The notes: generated by a model not told the origin, from the sequence alone. DNA of 64,000 nucleotides from an uncultured Tolumonas sp. (GCF_963676665.1 NZ_OY781371.1:575001-639000); one strand, 5' to 3'; numbered from the stretch's first letter, positions 22,749 through 34,215 are shown. A program made the numbers and translations.

Positions 22749-24135
22749 CATAGACAGGATCTTAAGCGATAACTCTTTATTTCAGATAGAAAAATGGCCT
22801 CATTTATGATCAGATAATCGTCGCCAAACCATTTCTCATCAACCATGAAGCCGATGACGATTATCTCCTTAAAACACCAATTATCGCAATTCTTCTGTCC
22901 AGATTTTATAACCAGAGTCGCCAGACGTACTGGCTTCTTAAAACGTGAACGGACCATTGAACCTCAATCGTTAGTCCTGAGTCTGCTTGCTGCGCTCAGT
23001 AAAGGGAATTGTCATGCTATCGCGGATCTTCATCGACAATTCAATGGAATGAGTCTCAGTGAAAAACAGTTTGTGGCTTATAAGCCCTTTCATAATCAAT
23101 TACGAAAACCGGCGTTTGCACAATTAATGCAACAGTTAACCGAGTTTGCTATTGCGCAGTTTGTTTTGGCACTGAAAGCAAAGTTGCCCACCAAACTCGA
23201 CTGTTTTGACGATATCCTGTTACAGGATGGCAGTTCTTTCCGAGTTCATGATGGCTTAGCGGAAGTTTTCCCAAGTCGATTTCCAACCCATCCGGCGGCG
23301 ATTGAATGTCATATGACGTTATCGCTAAAACATCAAATGCCAAAAGCCATGATGATCACCGCCGATACAGCTTCAGAGCGGGCGTATTTGCCGAAAACAG
23401 AACTGATGCGCAATCAGTTGCTGCTGGCGGATGCCGGGTATGTAGACTTCAAGTATTTCAGTCAGTTATCTGAACATGGCGGTTCATTCATCGTCAGAGG
23501 CGGTAAAAACCTCAATCCAGTGATAATCGAAGCACGCAATGGTCAGGGTCGGATATTACCCAAACTCGCCGGTCTGAAACTCAAAGAAATCGACCGAAAA
23601 ATGAATCGCTCAGAGGTTTTGGACTTAAAAATCAAGCGAGGCGCGGATGAATTCCGGTTAGTCCGTCGTTGGTTTGCAGAAGAAAAACGATTTTGTATCT
23701 GGGTCACCAATTTACCAGCAACAACGTGGTCAGCCGATGAGATCATGATGATTTACCGGTGTCGTTGGCAGGTTGAGTTACTGTTTAAAGAGCTGAAATC
23801 CGATACAAACTGGCGAAGTTTTGCAACGGGCCAACAAGCCATCATGAAAGGATTGGTCTGGGCCAGTTTGCTGGCATTGATCATCCGCAGGTACATCGCG
23901 ATGCAAAGTATGCCATCCGCTTCGGTGTACAAAGCAGGGAAGAATGTTGATGTTTGGTTGTTACCACTACTGGAGGCTTATATTCATCAAGCATGGTTGG
24001 AAATAACGGCTCGGCTGGAATGGGCTATAGCGTATATATCAAAGAATGCGAAAAAAGCCCAACAAAGAAAAGCCAAGAAAAATAGGACCTTAGATGGAAT
24101 TTTTGAAATGTTTAATTCTTAAGGTCCAGTCTATG
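22749..24135 (+). mobile_element. IS4-family element, copy 1
   Basis: 1387 bases with terminal repeats CATAGACAGGATCTTAAG and CTTAAGGTCCAGTCTATG. TGTACATCCA is duplicated at 22739-22748 and 24136-24145. I see no difference from copy 3 at 54007. Confidence 0.95.
22845..24122 (+). CDS. IS4-family transposase (copy 1)
   Basis: A 425-residue DDE transposase. The catalytic region shows LLQDGSSFRVHD, LADAGYVDFKYF and the IS4 signature YRCRWQVELLFKELK, that is Y-(2)-R-(3)-E-(6)-K. The reading frame is intact, so this copy could be active. Confidence 0.93.
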   Translation: MKPMTIISLKHQLSQFFCPDFITRVARRTGFLKRERTIEPQSLVLSLLAALSKGNCHAIADLHRQFNGMSLSEKQFVAYKPFHNQLRKPAFAQLMQQLTEFAIAQFVLALKAKLPTKLDCFDDILLQDGSSFRVHDGLAEVFPSRFPTHPAAIECHMTLSLKHQMPKAMMITADTASERAYLPKTELMRNQLLLADAGYVDFKYFSQLSEHGGSFIVRGGKNLNPVIIEARNGQGRILPKLAGLKLKEIDRKMNRSEVLDLKIKRGADEFRLVRRWFAEEKRFCIWVTNLPATTWSADEIMMIYRCRWQVELLFKELKSDTNWRSFATGQQAIMKGLVWASLLALIIRRYIAMQSMPSASVYKAGKNVDVWLLPLLEAYIHQAWLEITARLEWAIAYISKNAKKAQQRKAKKNRTLDGIFEMFNS

Positions 24136-24455
24136 TGTACATCCATGTAATGGTGCTGAGACAATTGTTAAATCGTCAAATCCATCGTTATTTAGATCTC
24201 CCTCATTGATTAAAGTAATATCACATGAGTCACTCATTGATATTGTTTCATGTCGCGAATTAATAACACGACATGTTGATTTTTCTTTAAAAATAGACAC
24301 CAGTTTTATTGACGGAGAAAAATAACCAACAATTTTTTCTGTTGATAGTGAGCTTTGTGCATTGGCGGACTGTGTGAAAACAACCAAAAATATAATCAAA
24401 CATTGACTTCCAATGTGTTTTTGCAGGTTCATTATGCGACCATTTTTTTCAATTT

Positions 24456-24764
24456 TTAATTATGACTAATGATAGAGAATATAAACGTATAGAAAAATAT
24501 GATGGACGTTGCTATGTAGGACGCACTTAGCAATGATGCTTTTAGCATGTCATTTTTTAATGAGTTCTTTTTTGGTTTTATTCTAATTAATGCTAGCGAT
24601 AGACTGATTATTATTGATGGCATTATCATGGAAACAACAGGAGAATATAAATCGATCATTAACCACGATGGTATTCCCATGACCGTAAATATCCCAATAG
24701 GGATGAAAGTTAAAAATGAAAATGCAACGAATAATGATGTTTCTGAAATCACTTTATATAACAT
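24456..24764 (-). CDS. small membrane protein of unknown function
   Basis: I do not recognise this 102-residue protein. It has three or four hydrophobic segments (about 10-32, 43-63, 76-98) separated by a basic loop RIKPKKNSLKNDM, so it probably sits in the inner membrane. It lies upstream of the interrupted secreted-protein gene in the same direction and likely shares its cassette. The right border of this cassette has been lost to the IS5 insertion: bases 24765-24860 hold no attC. Confidence 0.6.
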   Translation of the reverse strand: MLYKVISETSLFVAFSFLTFIPIGIFTVMGIPSWLMIDLYSPVVSMIMPSIIISLSLALIRIKPKKNSLKNDMLKASLLSASYIATSIIFFYTFIFSIISHN

Positions 24765-25890
24765 ATAGTTTCTTTGCTGCGGCTGTATTTAGCAATTGTA
24801 GCTTGTTCTTTCGCGGTGGAAACCTGTCACAAATTGAGCAAAAAATCACAAAAACCTAAGGAAGGTGCGAATAAGTCCCCAATATGAGATCATATCACTA
24901 TCCTGTTGACCATCGGATCAGTGAAATCATGGAACATCAACTCACTTTCGCTGATAGCGAGTTTTCCAGCAAACGCCGTCAAACCCGTAAAGAAATATTT
25001 CTTTCCAGAATGGATGCTTTATTGCCTTGGGCGATGCTTTTAGAACTGATTGAGCCTGTTTATCCAAAAGCTGGCAATGGTCGTCAACCTTACCCGCTAC
25101 AAGTTATGTTTCGGATCTATTGTTTGCAGCATTGGTACAACTTGAGCGATGGAGCCATGGAAGACGCGCTCTATGAAATAGCTTCCATGCGCTTATTTGC
25201 GCATCTGTCTCTGGATGACGCAATCCCGGACCGGACAACACTCATGAACTTTCGCCATTTGCTGGAACGCCATCAATTGGCCCGTCAACTGCTTGAAACT
25301 ATCAACCAGTGGCTGACGGAGAGTGGTGTCATGATGAAGCAAGGAACACTCGTTGACGCCACGATCATTGAAGCTCCGACATCCACGAAAAATAAACAAA
25401 ATCAACGTGATCCAGAAATGCATCAGACCAAGAAAGGCAATCAGTGGCATTTTGGGATGAAAGCGCATATTGGTGTTGATGCGAAAAGTGGTTTAACGCA
25501 TACCTTGGTGACAACATCAGCCAACGAACATGACCTGAACCAGCTGGAAAACTTATTGCACGGACAAGAAGAATTTGTCTCAGCGGATGCCGGTTATCAA
25601 GGCGCAGAGAAACACGAAGCCTTAAAAGAGGTTGATGTTGACTGGCTAATAGCAGAACGTCCAGGCAAAGTCAGAACCTTAAAACAACATCCACGGCTGA
25701 ATAAAGTGGCGATCCGGATAGAGTATTTAAAAGCCAGCATCCGCTCAAAGGTTGAACATCCATTTCGGATCATCAAACAGCAATTTGGATTTGTAAAAGC
25801 GCGATATAAAGGGCTGGCAAAAAATGACAATCAGTTAGCGATGTTATTTGCACTGGCCAACATAGTTCGAGTCGATCAAATGTTGCGATA

Positions 25891-27209
25891 CAGGGCAAAA
25901 TCATGAAGACCCGCAGCCCGTAAGGATTTGCGAGAGGTACTCATTATTCCGACCCGCTCGTTTTTGTTTCCGTTTAATACCCGCTTTAAATGTTTTGTCC
26001 GCTGTCAGTAAGTTCATGGCTATGTGTCGACATACGGCGAGATTTGCACCCGCTTCACCCCGAACAATTTGGCATTCATCTTCCCGCATTCCGACATCTA
26101 AACGCCAGTGTAATTGGTTCTCGATCGACCAATGCGCTCGGGTGGCCTCTAATAATTCTTTGGCGGTTAACTTTGCGGAGCTGATGTAATAGCGAAGGAC
26201 AATTGATTCTGCACGTACAGGCGCAACGCTCTCCTGTCGGTTAACGCCGACGATGCCTATGGTGGTCAATTCTGGCCAGTCATAGGCCAGATCACCTAAG
26301 GGCGTTAAATTATGGCTCACAATGCAGAAACGAGTTTCTTCCCGACCATGCCCTTTTTCCTGCATACTGTAACTGTCGTACAATTTTCCCATCCACATCG
26401 CAGGGGAATACCAGTTATCAAACGCATCAGCCAGTTTTCCCTGATTTCCTTTCACTGCCAGTAAATAGTCCGCTTTCTTTTTAATGATTTCCTGTGCAAT
26501 TTTATGCTGACATCCCATGGCGTCTAGTGTCACTAAACAACCTTTTAATTCAAGCAGTTGCAGTAGTTCAGGAACAGCAGTGATCTCATTGGATTTAGTG
26601 GCTGTTTTTACTTGCCCTAAGACCATACTATTCTGAGCACTGAACGCACTGACCATGTGGATCACGTTATCACGTTTGGATTTATCATAAGTGGCGCGTA
26701 GCGATTTACCATCAATGGCAACAACGGAACCCGCCGTGAGGGTATGACAATTTTTCATCCACTGACAAAATAGCGTCTGTAGCTGTTTTCCTGAAATCAT
26801 CCCCATGACACGTGCAATGGTGTGATGAGAAGGACAGCCATTTTCAAAATCACCGTATAAACGTAACCAATCCAGATGATCTTCACCGAAATCGGCAATT
26901 TCTTCCCAGCCCTCAGCACCACCAATAATGGCAGTGATAGTCAGAAAAAGAATATCAGCCAGGGTATAACTGGTTTTCCAAGATTGACGGTAGTCATGAA
27001 TAATAGATATTTGATCCAAAAGGCTGAGTCCGTTCATAGTGAGTTATCCGGCAAAAGAAAGGATAAGATCACAGGGGGATAGGATCGTCAAATCGATCGA
27101 AAAAATAGTTTCAGAATTTAAAGAATTACGGTAAAAATAAGATCAGAATTTTAAAATTCAATCCTTTCTCAAAGCCTTATATCATGCGGGCTTTCATGCT
27201 TTTGCCCTG
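25891..27209 (-). mobile_element. ISAs1-family element, copy 1
   Basis: 1319 bases with terminal repeats CAGGGCAAAATCATGAAG and CTTTCATGCTTTTGCCCTG. The target TGTTGCGATA is duplicated at 25881-25890 and 27210-27219. Confidence 0.94.
25901..27037 (-). CDS. ISAs1-family transposase (copy 1)
   Basis: A 378-residue transposase with the family's N-terminal [19 protein letters not shown], the catalytic [15 protein letters not shown] and [10 protein letters not shown] segments, and the late [20 protein letters not shown]. Intact frame. It differs from copy 2 by one residue that I can see (Met versus Thr before QEKGHGREE). Confidence 0.93.
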   Translation of the reverse strand: MNGLSLLDQISIIHDYRQSWKTSYTLADILFLTITAIIGGAEGWEEIADFGEDHLDWLRLYGDFENGCPSHHTIARVMGMISGKQLQTLFCQWMKNCHTLTAGSVVAIDGKSLRATYDKSKRDNVIHMVSAFSAQNSMVLGQVKTATKSNEITAVPELLQLLELKGCLVTLDAMGCQHKIAQEIIKKKADYLLAVKGNQGKLADAFDNWYSPAMWMGKLYDSYSMQEKGHGREETRFCIVSHNLTPLGDLAYDWPELTTIGIVGVNRQESVAPVRAESIVLRYYISSAKLTAKELLEATRAHWSIENQLHWRLDVGMREDECQIVRGEAGANLAVCRHIAMNLLTADKTFKAGIKRKQKRAGRNNEYLSQILTGCGSS

Positions 27210-27699
27210 TGTTGCGATATCGCCGAGTTGTCTCTGAAATCCGGGAATAAGCCGGAAATACCCATAAATAGAGGGGTGATCGTTCCGTAAATAAGCGATT
27301 TTGAAAATTATTGAGGATACAAACTAAAATTCTGAAGCTTGAATTAATAAAATCCATATACCTGTAGTGGCATAGTGAATTTGGCCACCTGATTAAGGTG
27401 TTAACATACACCTCAGAAGCATACAGGTGACATCATGAGCAAACGCGAACGAAGAACATTTAGTCCAGAATTTAAACGAGAGGCCGCACTACTTGTCGTC
27501 CAGCATGGCCAATCCATTGATAGCGCCGCCGAGGCGATGAATGTGAGTAAATCAGCCATGACCTCCTGGGTCAGGCAGCTCAAACAAGAACAGCTCGGTG
27601 AGACACCCAAAGCATCTCCCCTTACGCCTGAGTTAATTCAAATCCGTGAATTAAAAAAGAAGATCGCTCAACTTGAAGAGCACAATGACATCTTAAAAA

Positions 27700-27916
27700 A
27701 CAGCCTACATAGCGCACTTACCCCCATCTGATTAGAAACACTTGCTACACTTTTAATGTTCCGGAAATGGTCGATTGCCTTTTGGAGATCAACGATCCCG
27801 TCAAAAAACCTGACCTAGGGGAGCAGCGGACCCGATGTTGGTGGCGTTTTAGACCCCGTTTAGGAATGTGATTTTATCCGTGCCCCGTCCGGGATTTATT
27901 CCAGATGAGGTGCTCT
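27700..27916 (+). ncRNA. predicted bridge-RNA region of the IS110 element
   Basis: In IS110-group elements a structured bridge RNA that pairs with target and donor DNA is encoded in the non-coding left end. This 217-base stretch is that position and holds GC-rich inverted segments. The RNA itself is inferred from the family, not demonstrated here. Confidence 0.45.
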
Positions 27917-29269
27917 ATGAAAAAACAATCTAAACGTTCTCAATCATTACCTGTTATTAATCCTAATGCTGCGGGAATTGATATCGGTGCAAGTTTCCAT
28001 GTCGTTGCTATTGCTCCTGACAAAAGCAATGAGCCAGTTAAAACATTCAAAGCGTTTACTTCTGATTTACATGAAATGGCAACTTGGTTATGTGGGCTGG
28101 GTATTACAACCGTAGCGATGGAATCGACAGGGGTATATTGGGTTCCTGTTTACGAAATTCTTGAGCAATATGGTCTCAACGTCATTTTAGCCAACGCGCG
28201 TGATACTCGTTCAGTTCCTGGGCGTAAAACAGATGTGAATGATGCACAATGGATCCAGCGATTGCATGCTTGTGGATTATTAAAAGCGAGTTTCCGACCG
28301 TCTTCTCTCGTTGTCGAATTAAGAAGTTACTTACGAGTTCGTGAACGACTGTCTGATTACGCAGCAGCCCATATTCAACATATGCAAAAAGCACTTACGT
28401 TCATGAACCTCCAGCTAAATCTTGTTGTGGCGGATATCACTGGGGCAACAGGTATGCGGATCATTCGAGCAATTGCTAAAGGGGAGCGTGATCCGGCGAT
28501 GTTAGCCGCCTATCGCGATACTCGCTGTAAATCGAGTCAAAAGACTATAGAAGAAGCATTAAAAGGAAATTATCAACCAGAACATATATTTGCATTAAGA
28601 CAGGCCCTCGCTATGTATGATGCCTATCAAGTGCAAATTCAAGAATGTGATGTTGAGATTGAAGTTGTGCTCGCAAAATTATCTATCGGAATAGCAAAAC
28701 CTAGCTCTCCAATACCGAAACCAAAACATCGAACTAAACAACCGAATGAATTGAAATTTGATGTTAGAACTGCACTTTTTAATTTAGTTGGTGCTGATTT
28801 AACCCAGATCCACGGCTTAGGTCCTTATTTAGCCTTAAGAATGATTTCAGAGTGTGGAACGGATATGTCGCGATGGCCATCAGCAAAACATTTTACATCT
28901 TGGTTAACGCTGTGCCCTGGAGCCAAAATTAGTGGAGGCAAAAAACTATCATCGCATACACGTAAAAGTAATAATCGCATCGTGGCTCATTTACGATTAG
29001 CAGCGACAACCGTGGGACGTTCTTCTACTGCTCTAGGTGCGTTTTACCGACGTTTATCAGCGCGAATAGGTAAAGCAAAAGCTGTAACTGCAACAGCCAG
29101 AAAGATAGCAGTCCTTTTTTACAATGCAATGCGCTATGGCATGGAATACAAAGATCCAGGCGCAGAACAATATGAAAAAGAATATCGAGATCGGGTAATG
29201 AAAAATCTAAAGCGCCGTGCTGATGAATTTGGAATGGAGCTTCATCCCAAAATAGAGTGTGTTTCTTAG
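27917..29269 (+). CDS. IS110-family transposase (DEDD recombinase)
   Basis: A 450-residue recombinase with the RuvC-like N-terminal motif AAGIDIGASFHVVA, the MESTGVYW and GRKTDVNDAQWI blocks, and the C-terminal Tnp domain (IHGLGPYLALRMISECG, SWLTLCPG) holding the catalytic serine region. I chose the ATG at 27917 with GAGGTG upstream. The frame is intact. Confidence 0.9.
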   Translation: MKKQSKRSQSLPVINPNAAGIDIGASFHVVAIAPDKSNEPVKTFKAFTSDLHEMATWLCGLGITTVAMESTGVYWVPVYEILEQYGLNVILANARDTRSVPGRKTDVNDAQWIQRLHACGLLKASFRPSSLVVELRSYLRVRERLSDYAAAHIQHMQKALTFMNLQLNLVVADITGATGMRIIRAIAKGERDPAMLAAYRDTRCKSSQKTIEEALKGNYQPEHIFALRQALAMYDAYQVQIQECDVEIEVVLAKLSIGIAKPSSPIPKPKHRTKQPNELKFDVRTALFNLVGADLTQIHGLGPYLALRMISECGTDMSRWPSAKHFTSWLTLCPGAKISGGKKLSSHTRKSNNRIVAHLRLAATTVGRSSTALGAFYRRLSARIGKAKAVTATARKIAVLFYNAMRYGMEYKDPGAEQYEKEYRDRVMKNLKRRADEFGMELHPKIECVS

Positions 29270-30187
<918 letters not shown>

Positions 30188-30190
30188 CCA

Positions 30191-30426
30191 TATATGGACG
30201 CCCCGGGTATTACAAGTACTGGTTCGATACGGTTTGCGACCATATATCCGGCGTCATAAGTGGGTCATGTTACCCGCGCCATGATGTTATCCGAACCCTG
30301 TTTCCTTATCACTACACCGGTATAAGATTACCTTGGTCAACTTCAGGCTATTACAGGGACGGTAGCCGTTTTCTCATCAGTGCTTGCAAACTCAGCAAAA
30401 CGTGTTTTCTTTGACTCTGTATTGAG
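30191..30426 (-). ncRNA. predicted guide (bridge/seeker) RNA region of the IS1111-type element
   Basis: IS1111-group elements encode their guide RNA in the non-coding DNA downstream of the transposase; this is that stretch. Assignment is by position only. Confidence 0.4.
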
Positions 30427-31461
30427 TTAACTCTCTGCAAAAGCCTTGTTCATATTAAAATCAACACCATCAGTCAGTATGCGCCAGATTATTCGGGTCA
30501 GTTTATTCGCCAGAGCCACGGTGGTTTTCAGGAACCCTCTGCGGGCTTCTAGCCTTTTCAGCCAGAGACCCAGACTGTCATCACGATTTTTCATGCAACG
30601 CATCACTGACCGCGCACCATGGATGATTAATGTTCTCAGATTGCGATTGCCGTTTTTTGTCACAGAGGACAATATTTGTTTTCCTCCCGAACTGTGCTGT
30701 CGGGGAACCAGGCCACACCATGCGGATAGCTCTCTACCGCTGGAGAACTGTACTGCATCCACTTCGCTGATAAATGCCGCAGCGATAAGTGGTCCGACAC
30801 CCGGGATCGTTAATAAATGACGATATACTGTCTGTTGTGAAGATAATGCAGCAATTTCCCTATCCAGATAGATGATCCTTTCATTTAGCGCCTGCATATC
30901 TTCCCGCAATTCATAAAGTAAACGGCGAAGCGTGGATGTCAGGTCATTAGCCGCATCTTCAATAAGTTCAGGTAGCTGTTGCTGAAGATGCTGGATGCCG
31001 ACAGGAATAATAAGACCAGATTCAGCGAGCAGAGCACGAAGTTGGTTAGCCAGCGCGGTTCGCTGTTCAACCATCAGTTGACGGGTATTCCTAAGTGCTT
31101 TGATATCCTGCTGTTCCTTGGTTTTAACTGGAACAAAGTGAATACTAGGACGACATGCTGTTTCACAGATTGCCAGAGCATCATTTGCATCATTTTTCTG
31201 GCTTCTGACAAACGCTTTAACATGTTGGGCCGGAATAAGTTTTACGTTATATCCCATAGAGTTGAGGGTTCTGCCCCAGAAATGAGAAGTTGAACAAGCT
31301 TCCATCGCAATTAAAGTACCCGACTCAAACTGGCGAAGCGTATCCAGTAATTTCTGACGTGATATTTTTCTGTTCCAAGCAACGGAGCCATCAACCATCC
31401 AGACACAGACCTGAAAAACAGATTTTGCGATATCGATACCAACAACTCTGATCTTGCTCAT
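30427..31461 (-). CDS. IS110/IS1111-family transposase
   Basis: A 344-residue DEDD recombinase: VVGIDIAKSVFQV, MEACSTSHFWGR, RSQKNDANDALAI in the RuvC-like half, and IPGVGPLIAAAF, SAWCGLVPRQHSSGGK in the C-terminal half. The frame is intact. Confidence 0.92.
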   Translation of the reverse strand: MSKIRVVGIDIAKSVFQVCVWMVDGSVAWNRKISRQKLLDTLRQFESGTLIAMEACSTSHFWGRTLNSMGYNVKLIPAQHVKAFVRSQKNDANDALAICETACRPSIHFVPVKTKEQQDIKALRNTRQLMVEQRTALANQLRALLAESGLIIPVGIQHLQQQLPELIEDAANDLTSTLRRLLYELREDMQALNERIIYLDREIAALSSQQTVYRHLLTIPGVGPLIAAAFISEVDAVQFSSGRELSAWCGLVPRQHSSGGKQILSSVTKNGNRNLRTLIIHGARSVMRCMKNRDDSLGLWLKRLEARRGFLKTTVALANKLTRIIWRILTDGVDFNMNKAFAES

Positions 31462-31540
31462 GTGATGTTACTCCCTGATTAATGCAATCCATAAAGTATG
31501 GTACTGCTTTCTTTAGGAAGGGGCGTCCATCACATCACTA

Positions 31541-31567
31541 CAGTCCCACACCAAGTTTTTGTTAAAT
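31541..31567 (-). repeat. attC site 3, right half only
   Basis: CAGTCCCACACCAAG and the box GTTAAAT match the right half of the class with GGGGCTGC / GCAGTCCC (compare site at 55500). The left half was lost at the IS1111-type insertion. Confidence 0.75.
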
Positions 31568-31587
31568 TTATTTATAGTAAATGATTA

Positions 31588-32097
31588 TTAATTTAATAAT
31601 GTATAATTATATTGGCCAGTAGTGGTGTTTAAACTTATGTTGTAGACGGCTGGATAAACCCCTGTTTTAAAAACGGCCCTGCAATTTATTATTTCATCAG
31701 ATAGTTTATTTGTGTAAGCGACATCAGCTACGCTAAATACCAATTGATTTGCGACTGAATTTGCTGCTTTTGTGCACTGTTCTTTATTAAAGTTTAACTC
31801 TTCCGTTGCTTGTTGAGCTTTCTTTTTTTCTGCACTAGCTGCTGCCACACCCTCTGGTGAGTTTATATATTGCTCATGTTTTTGTTTTGCTTTTCTTATA
31901 CATTCCAATCCGGTTTTTGGTGTAACACCAAAAAATAACCCACCAAAATTCTCAGATATTGGGAATTTATGTTCACATTGAGGATATGCCCTCATTCCAT
32001 CCATAAATTCGCCATTATATCTGTCATTTATAAAAGCTCCACAACCAGTTAAAGATAGAGAAATTATTGAAAGTATTAATGGTGATTTTTTTATCAT
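31588..32097 (-). CDS. putative lipoprotein, cassette-borne
   Basis: A 169-residue protein with a lipoprotein signal peptide: basic MIKK, hydrophobic LILSIISLSL and lipobox LTGC (Cys19). The central part is rich in Ala/Glu/Lys (AAASAEKKKAQQATEEL) and probably helical; the end is beta-like. I do not recognise the family. It ends 20 bases before attC 3 in the canonical direction. Bases 32098-32275 upstream are AT-rich and empty. Confidence 0.75.
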   Translation of the reverse strand: MIKKSPLILSIISLSLTGCGAFINDRYNGEFMDGMRAYPQCEHKFPISENFGGLFFGVTPKTGLECIRKAKQKHEQYINSPEGVAAASAEKKKAQQATEELNFNKEQCTKAANSVANQLVFSVADVAYTNKLSDEIINCRAVFKTGVYPAVYNISLNTTTGQYNYTLLN

Positions 32098-32275
32098 TTA
32101 ATAATCCTGTTTATCTTGAGAAAGGTGAATATAAGTTTGTTTAATTATTATTAAACTTTAGTTTATTTTACTTTGCTTTTAAACTAGGTTTTATTTCGGA
32201 TATAGTGATCATCTCAATGCGGACTGTATGTTATTAAGTGCAATTATTAAGTTGACGTCAATGGTAATCTAATAA

Positions 32276-32335
32276 ATTTAACTTCGATTTAAGTGGCAGC
32301 ACGTAGTGCTGTCCGACTTTAAATTTTTGTTAGGT
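32276..32335 (-). repeat. attC site 4
   Basis: Boxes ATTTAAC and GTTAGGT; GGCAGCAC-gta-GTGCTGTCC. Confidence 0.9.
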
Positions 32336-32643
32336 ATGAACAAAGAAAAAGCGGTTTGTTATCAACCAACATGCTGGCTAACTGGTGCCACGGACTTTCA
32401 GTTTTCGCTGTGCCTGCCACAAACAACCGCGCATCGATGATGAGCCGCTTTAGGCGTACACACTGGCGGCGTTGATGGTTGCCGAAACGTAACCAGTGCA
32501 GGCTTTCAGCTTGCCACCACACGTGAATTCATGTGTTGCGCGAGGCAACCCACGCTCAGGAAGTGAGCCGCAAACACCACAGGACTATCCGATTAGCCGC
32601 TTTAGGGCTGGAATTCATCGCCAACAATGACGCCGCTTTTATT
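32336..32643. repeat. R cassette 1 (short form, 308 bases)
   Basis: Family landmarks: AACAAAGAAAAA, CTGGTGCCAC, GATGAGCCGCTTTAGGCGTA, GGTTGCCG, GTAACCAGTGCAGG, ACACGTGAATTCATGTGT, GAGGCAACCCA, GCTCAGGAAGTGAGC, AGCCGCTTTA. A 67-codon minus-strand frame is present but is not kept in other copies. Confidence 0.85.
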
Positions 32644-32720
32644 ACCTAACTTCTAATTAAACGGCGGCACGCAGTGCCGTCCAGTGAACGAAGTGAACGG
32701 GTTTGAATTATTTGTTAGGT
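32644..32720 (-). repeat. attC site 5 (long class)
   Basis: Boxes ACCTAAC and GTTAGGT; GGCGGCAC-gca-GTGCCGTCC plus an extra GTGAACGAAGTGAACG segment. Confidence 0.9.
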
Positions 32721-32870
32721 ATGAACAAAGAAAAAGCAGTTTATTATCAACCAACATGCTGGCTAACTGGTGCCACGGACTTTCAGTTTTCTCTGTGCCT
32801 GCCACAAACAACTGCGCCCCGATGATGAGCCGCTTTAGGCGTACACACTGACGGCGCTGATGGTTGCCGA

Positions 32871-33185
32871 CATAGATGGTCGCCCCCGGTTTGCCAAGCC
32901 CTCAATCAATGACGGTGGATCAGGTGGAGATTGCAGCCATAGATCCGGATTTATATCGAGGCTACTGCCTCTATCCCTGATGGAATTCGCTGACTGGCTC
33001 CTCAATCACGTAAGCGCACTTAAAAACGTGCAGTGTCGGTACCGGGTTTTGCCAGTCACGGTCTGACCTGTCTCGCCATCATGTCATGATTGCCTGTGCA
33101 ATCAGTGGTTCTTCTTGATAATTGCTGCTATCGCGTTGTTACGCAGTTGGATCACCGCCACTGGTAAGCCGTGGAGAGCTCGTGT
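32871..33185 (-). ncRNA. predicted guide-RNA region of the second IS1111-type element
   Basis: Non-coding DNA downstream of the transposase, where this group encodes its guide RNA. CACTGGT at 33159-33165 is complementary to ACCAGTG of the target flank; a 7-base match can be chance. Confidence 0.35.
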
Positions 33186-34215
33186 TCATGCTGTTGCCCC
33201 ATAATTGGGTTCAAATACTCGGTCATGGGCAAGCAGTGCCCACACGATACGGGCATTTTTGTTAGCGAGGGCTACTGCGGCTACATTCTGATTGCGACGC
33301 CTCATTATCCCTGCTAACCAACTTCCAGCATGTTCGGCCTTGCGTTCAGCAACCCGAAGCACTGCTCGAGCCCCGTGGATCAGCAGAGTTCGCAGATAGC
33401 TGTCGCCGCGTTTGCTTATACCCAGCAGGGTTTGCTTCCCGCCGCTGGAATGTTGCCGTGGCACTAACCCCAGCCAAGCAGCCAGTTGCCGACTATTCTC
33501 GAAATTCGTCGCGTTGCCGACAGAAGCGACCAAGGCACTGGCAGTGATTGGGCCGATGCCGGGGATCTGCGCCAGCTTTTTACTGGCTGTATTCTCTCTG
33601 TGCCAACGCTGAATTTGGACTTCCAGTTCTTTGGTGTGCCGGTCGAGTTCCTTGAGATGCTCACCCAGACGATTGAGCAATTGGCGAAACGTCCCCGGCA
33701 GGTCGTTCTCGCTTTCTTCCAAGATCTTGGGTAAGCGCAGGCTGATGTGCACAATGCCTTTAGGGATAATGATCCCTTGTTCAGCCAACAGGCCCCGGAT
33801 CTGGTTGGCTTGCGCAGTTCTCGCCTTGACGAACCCTTGCCGGGCACGGTGCAGGGCCAAGACGGCTAACTGCTCGCGACTCTTTATCGGTACAAAGCGC
33901 ATGGTAGGCCTAGTCACCGCTTCGCAGATCGCCTCGGCATCAGCTGCGTCGTTCTTATTGGTCTTCACATAGGGTTTAACGAATTGTGGCGGCATCAATT
34001 TCACGATATGACCCACCCTTTGCAACTGATTAGCCCAGTAGTGGGCGCTACCGCAAGCCTCCATTCCAATTAAGCAGGGGGGGAAGATTGGTGAAGAAGA
34101 GCATCATCTGCTCCCGCTTCAGTTGCTTCTTCAACATCGTCTTGCCACGCTCATTCACACCGTGCACTTGGAATACGTTTTTTGCCAGATCAATACCAAC
34201 AGTTGTGATCTTCAT
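33186..34215 (-). pseudogene. IS110/IS1111-family transposase, frameshifted
   Basis: The N-terminal part (MKITTVGIDLAKNVFQVHG) and the rest (MEACGSAHYWANQL ... IPGIGPITASALV ... WLGLVPRQHSSGGK) are in different frames. The break is at a run of seven G (34077-34083): six would give an unbroken LPPCLIGMEACG. So one base was added in a homopolymer, by mutation or sequencing error. Confidence 0.85.

Larger units (their letters stand above)
22544..24432 (-). pseudogene. secreted cassette protein interrupted by an IS4 element
   Basis: Joining the two ends across the IS4 and one copy of its 10-base target duplication gives a 163-codon gene. It has an N-terminal signal peptide (IIFLVVFTQSANAQS), a central EGDLNNDGFDDLTIVSAP segment resembling an FG-GAP or calcium-loop repeat, then HGCTYNAITYDLSH and a Lys/Glu-rich end. 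Function unknown; export to the periplasm is likely. It ends 8 bases before attC 2 in the canonical cassette direction. The gene at 24456 is 23 bases upstream and may have been co-transcribed. Confidence 0.75.
24884..27254 (+). pseudogene. IS5-family transposase interrupted by ISAs1-type insertion
   Basis: A DDE transposase of IS5 type ([42 protein letters not shown]). The open frame runs to 25906 only because it reads into the inserted element. Removing that element and one copy of TGTTGCGATA joins VDQMLRY to RRVVSEIRE, stop, restoring a normal end. Confidence 0.85.
24863..27367 (+). mobile_element. IS5-family element, interrupted by ISAs1 type, right end not found
   Basis: The left end reads GGAAGGTGCGAATAAGTCC. 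Its transposase is interrupted by the ISAs1-type element at 25891-27209. No matching right end (CTTATTCGCACC) is present before the IS3 element at 27368, so the right terminus was probably deleted. Bases 27210-27367 hold the transposase tail and otherwise nothing recognisable. Confidence 0.75.
30191..31530 (-). mobile_element. IS110-family element of IS1111 type, inserted at an attC
   Basis: Subterminal repeats ATGGACGCCCC (30194-30204) and GGGGCGTCCAT (31520-31530). The transposase is on the minus strand with about 70 bases before it and 236 after it, the IS1111-group arrangement. The right end abuts half of an attC site; the other half is missing, and the left end abuts the IS3 element. Confidence 0.85.

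Noticed and set aside
22544..22957. A 137-codon minus-strand frame as one protein
   Set aside because: It is a fusion of antisense IS4 end sequence with the tail of an interrupted cassette gene.
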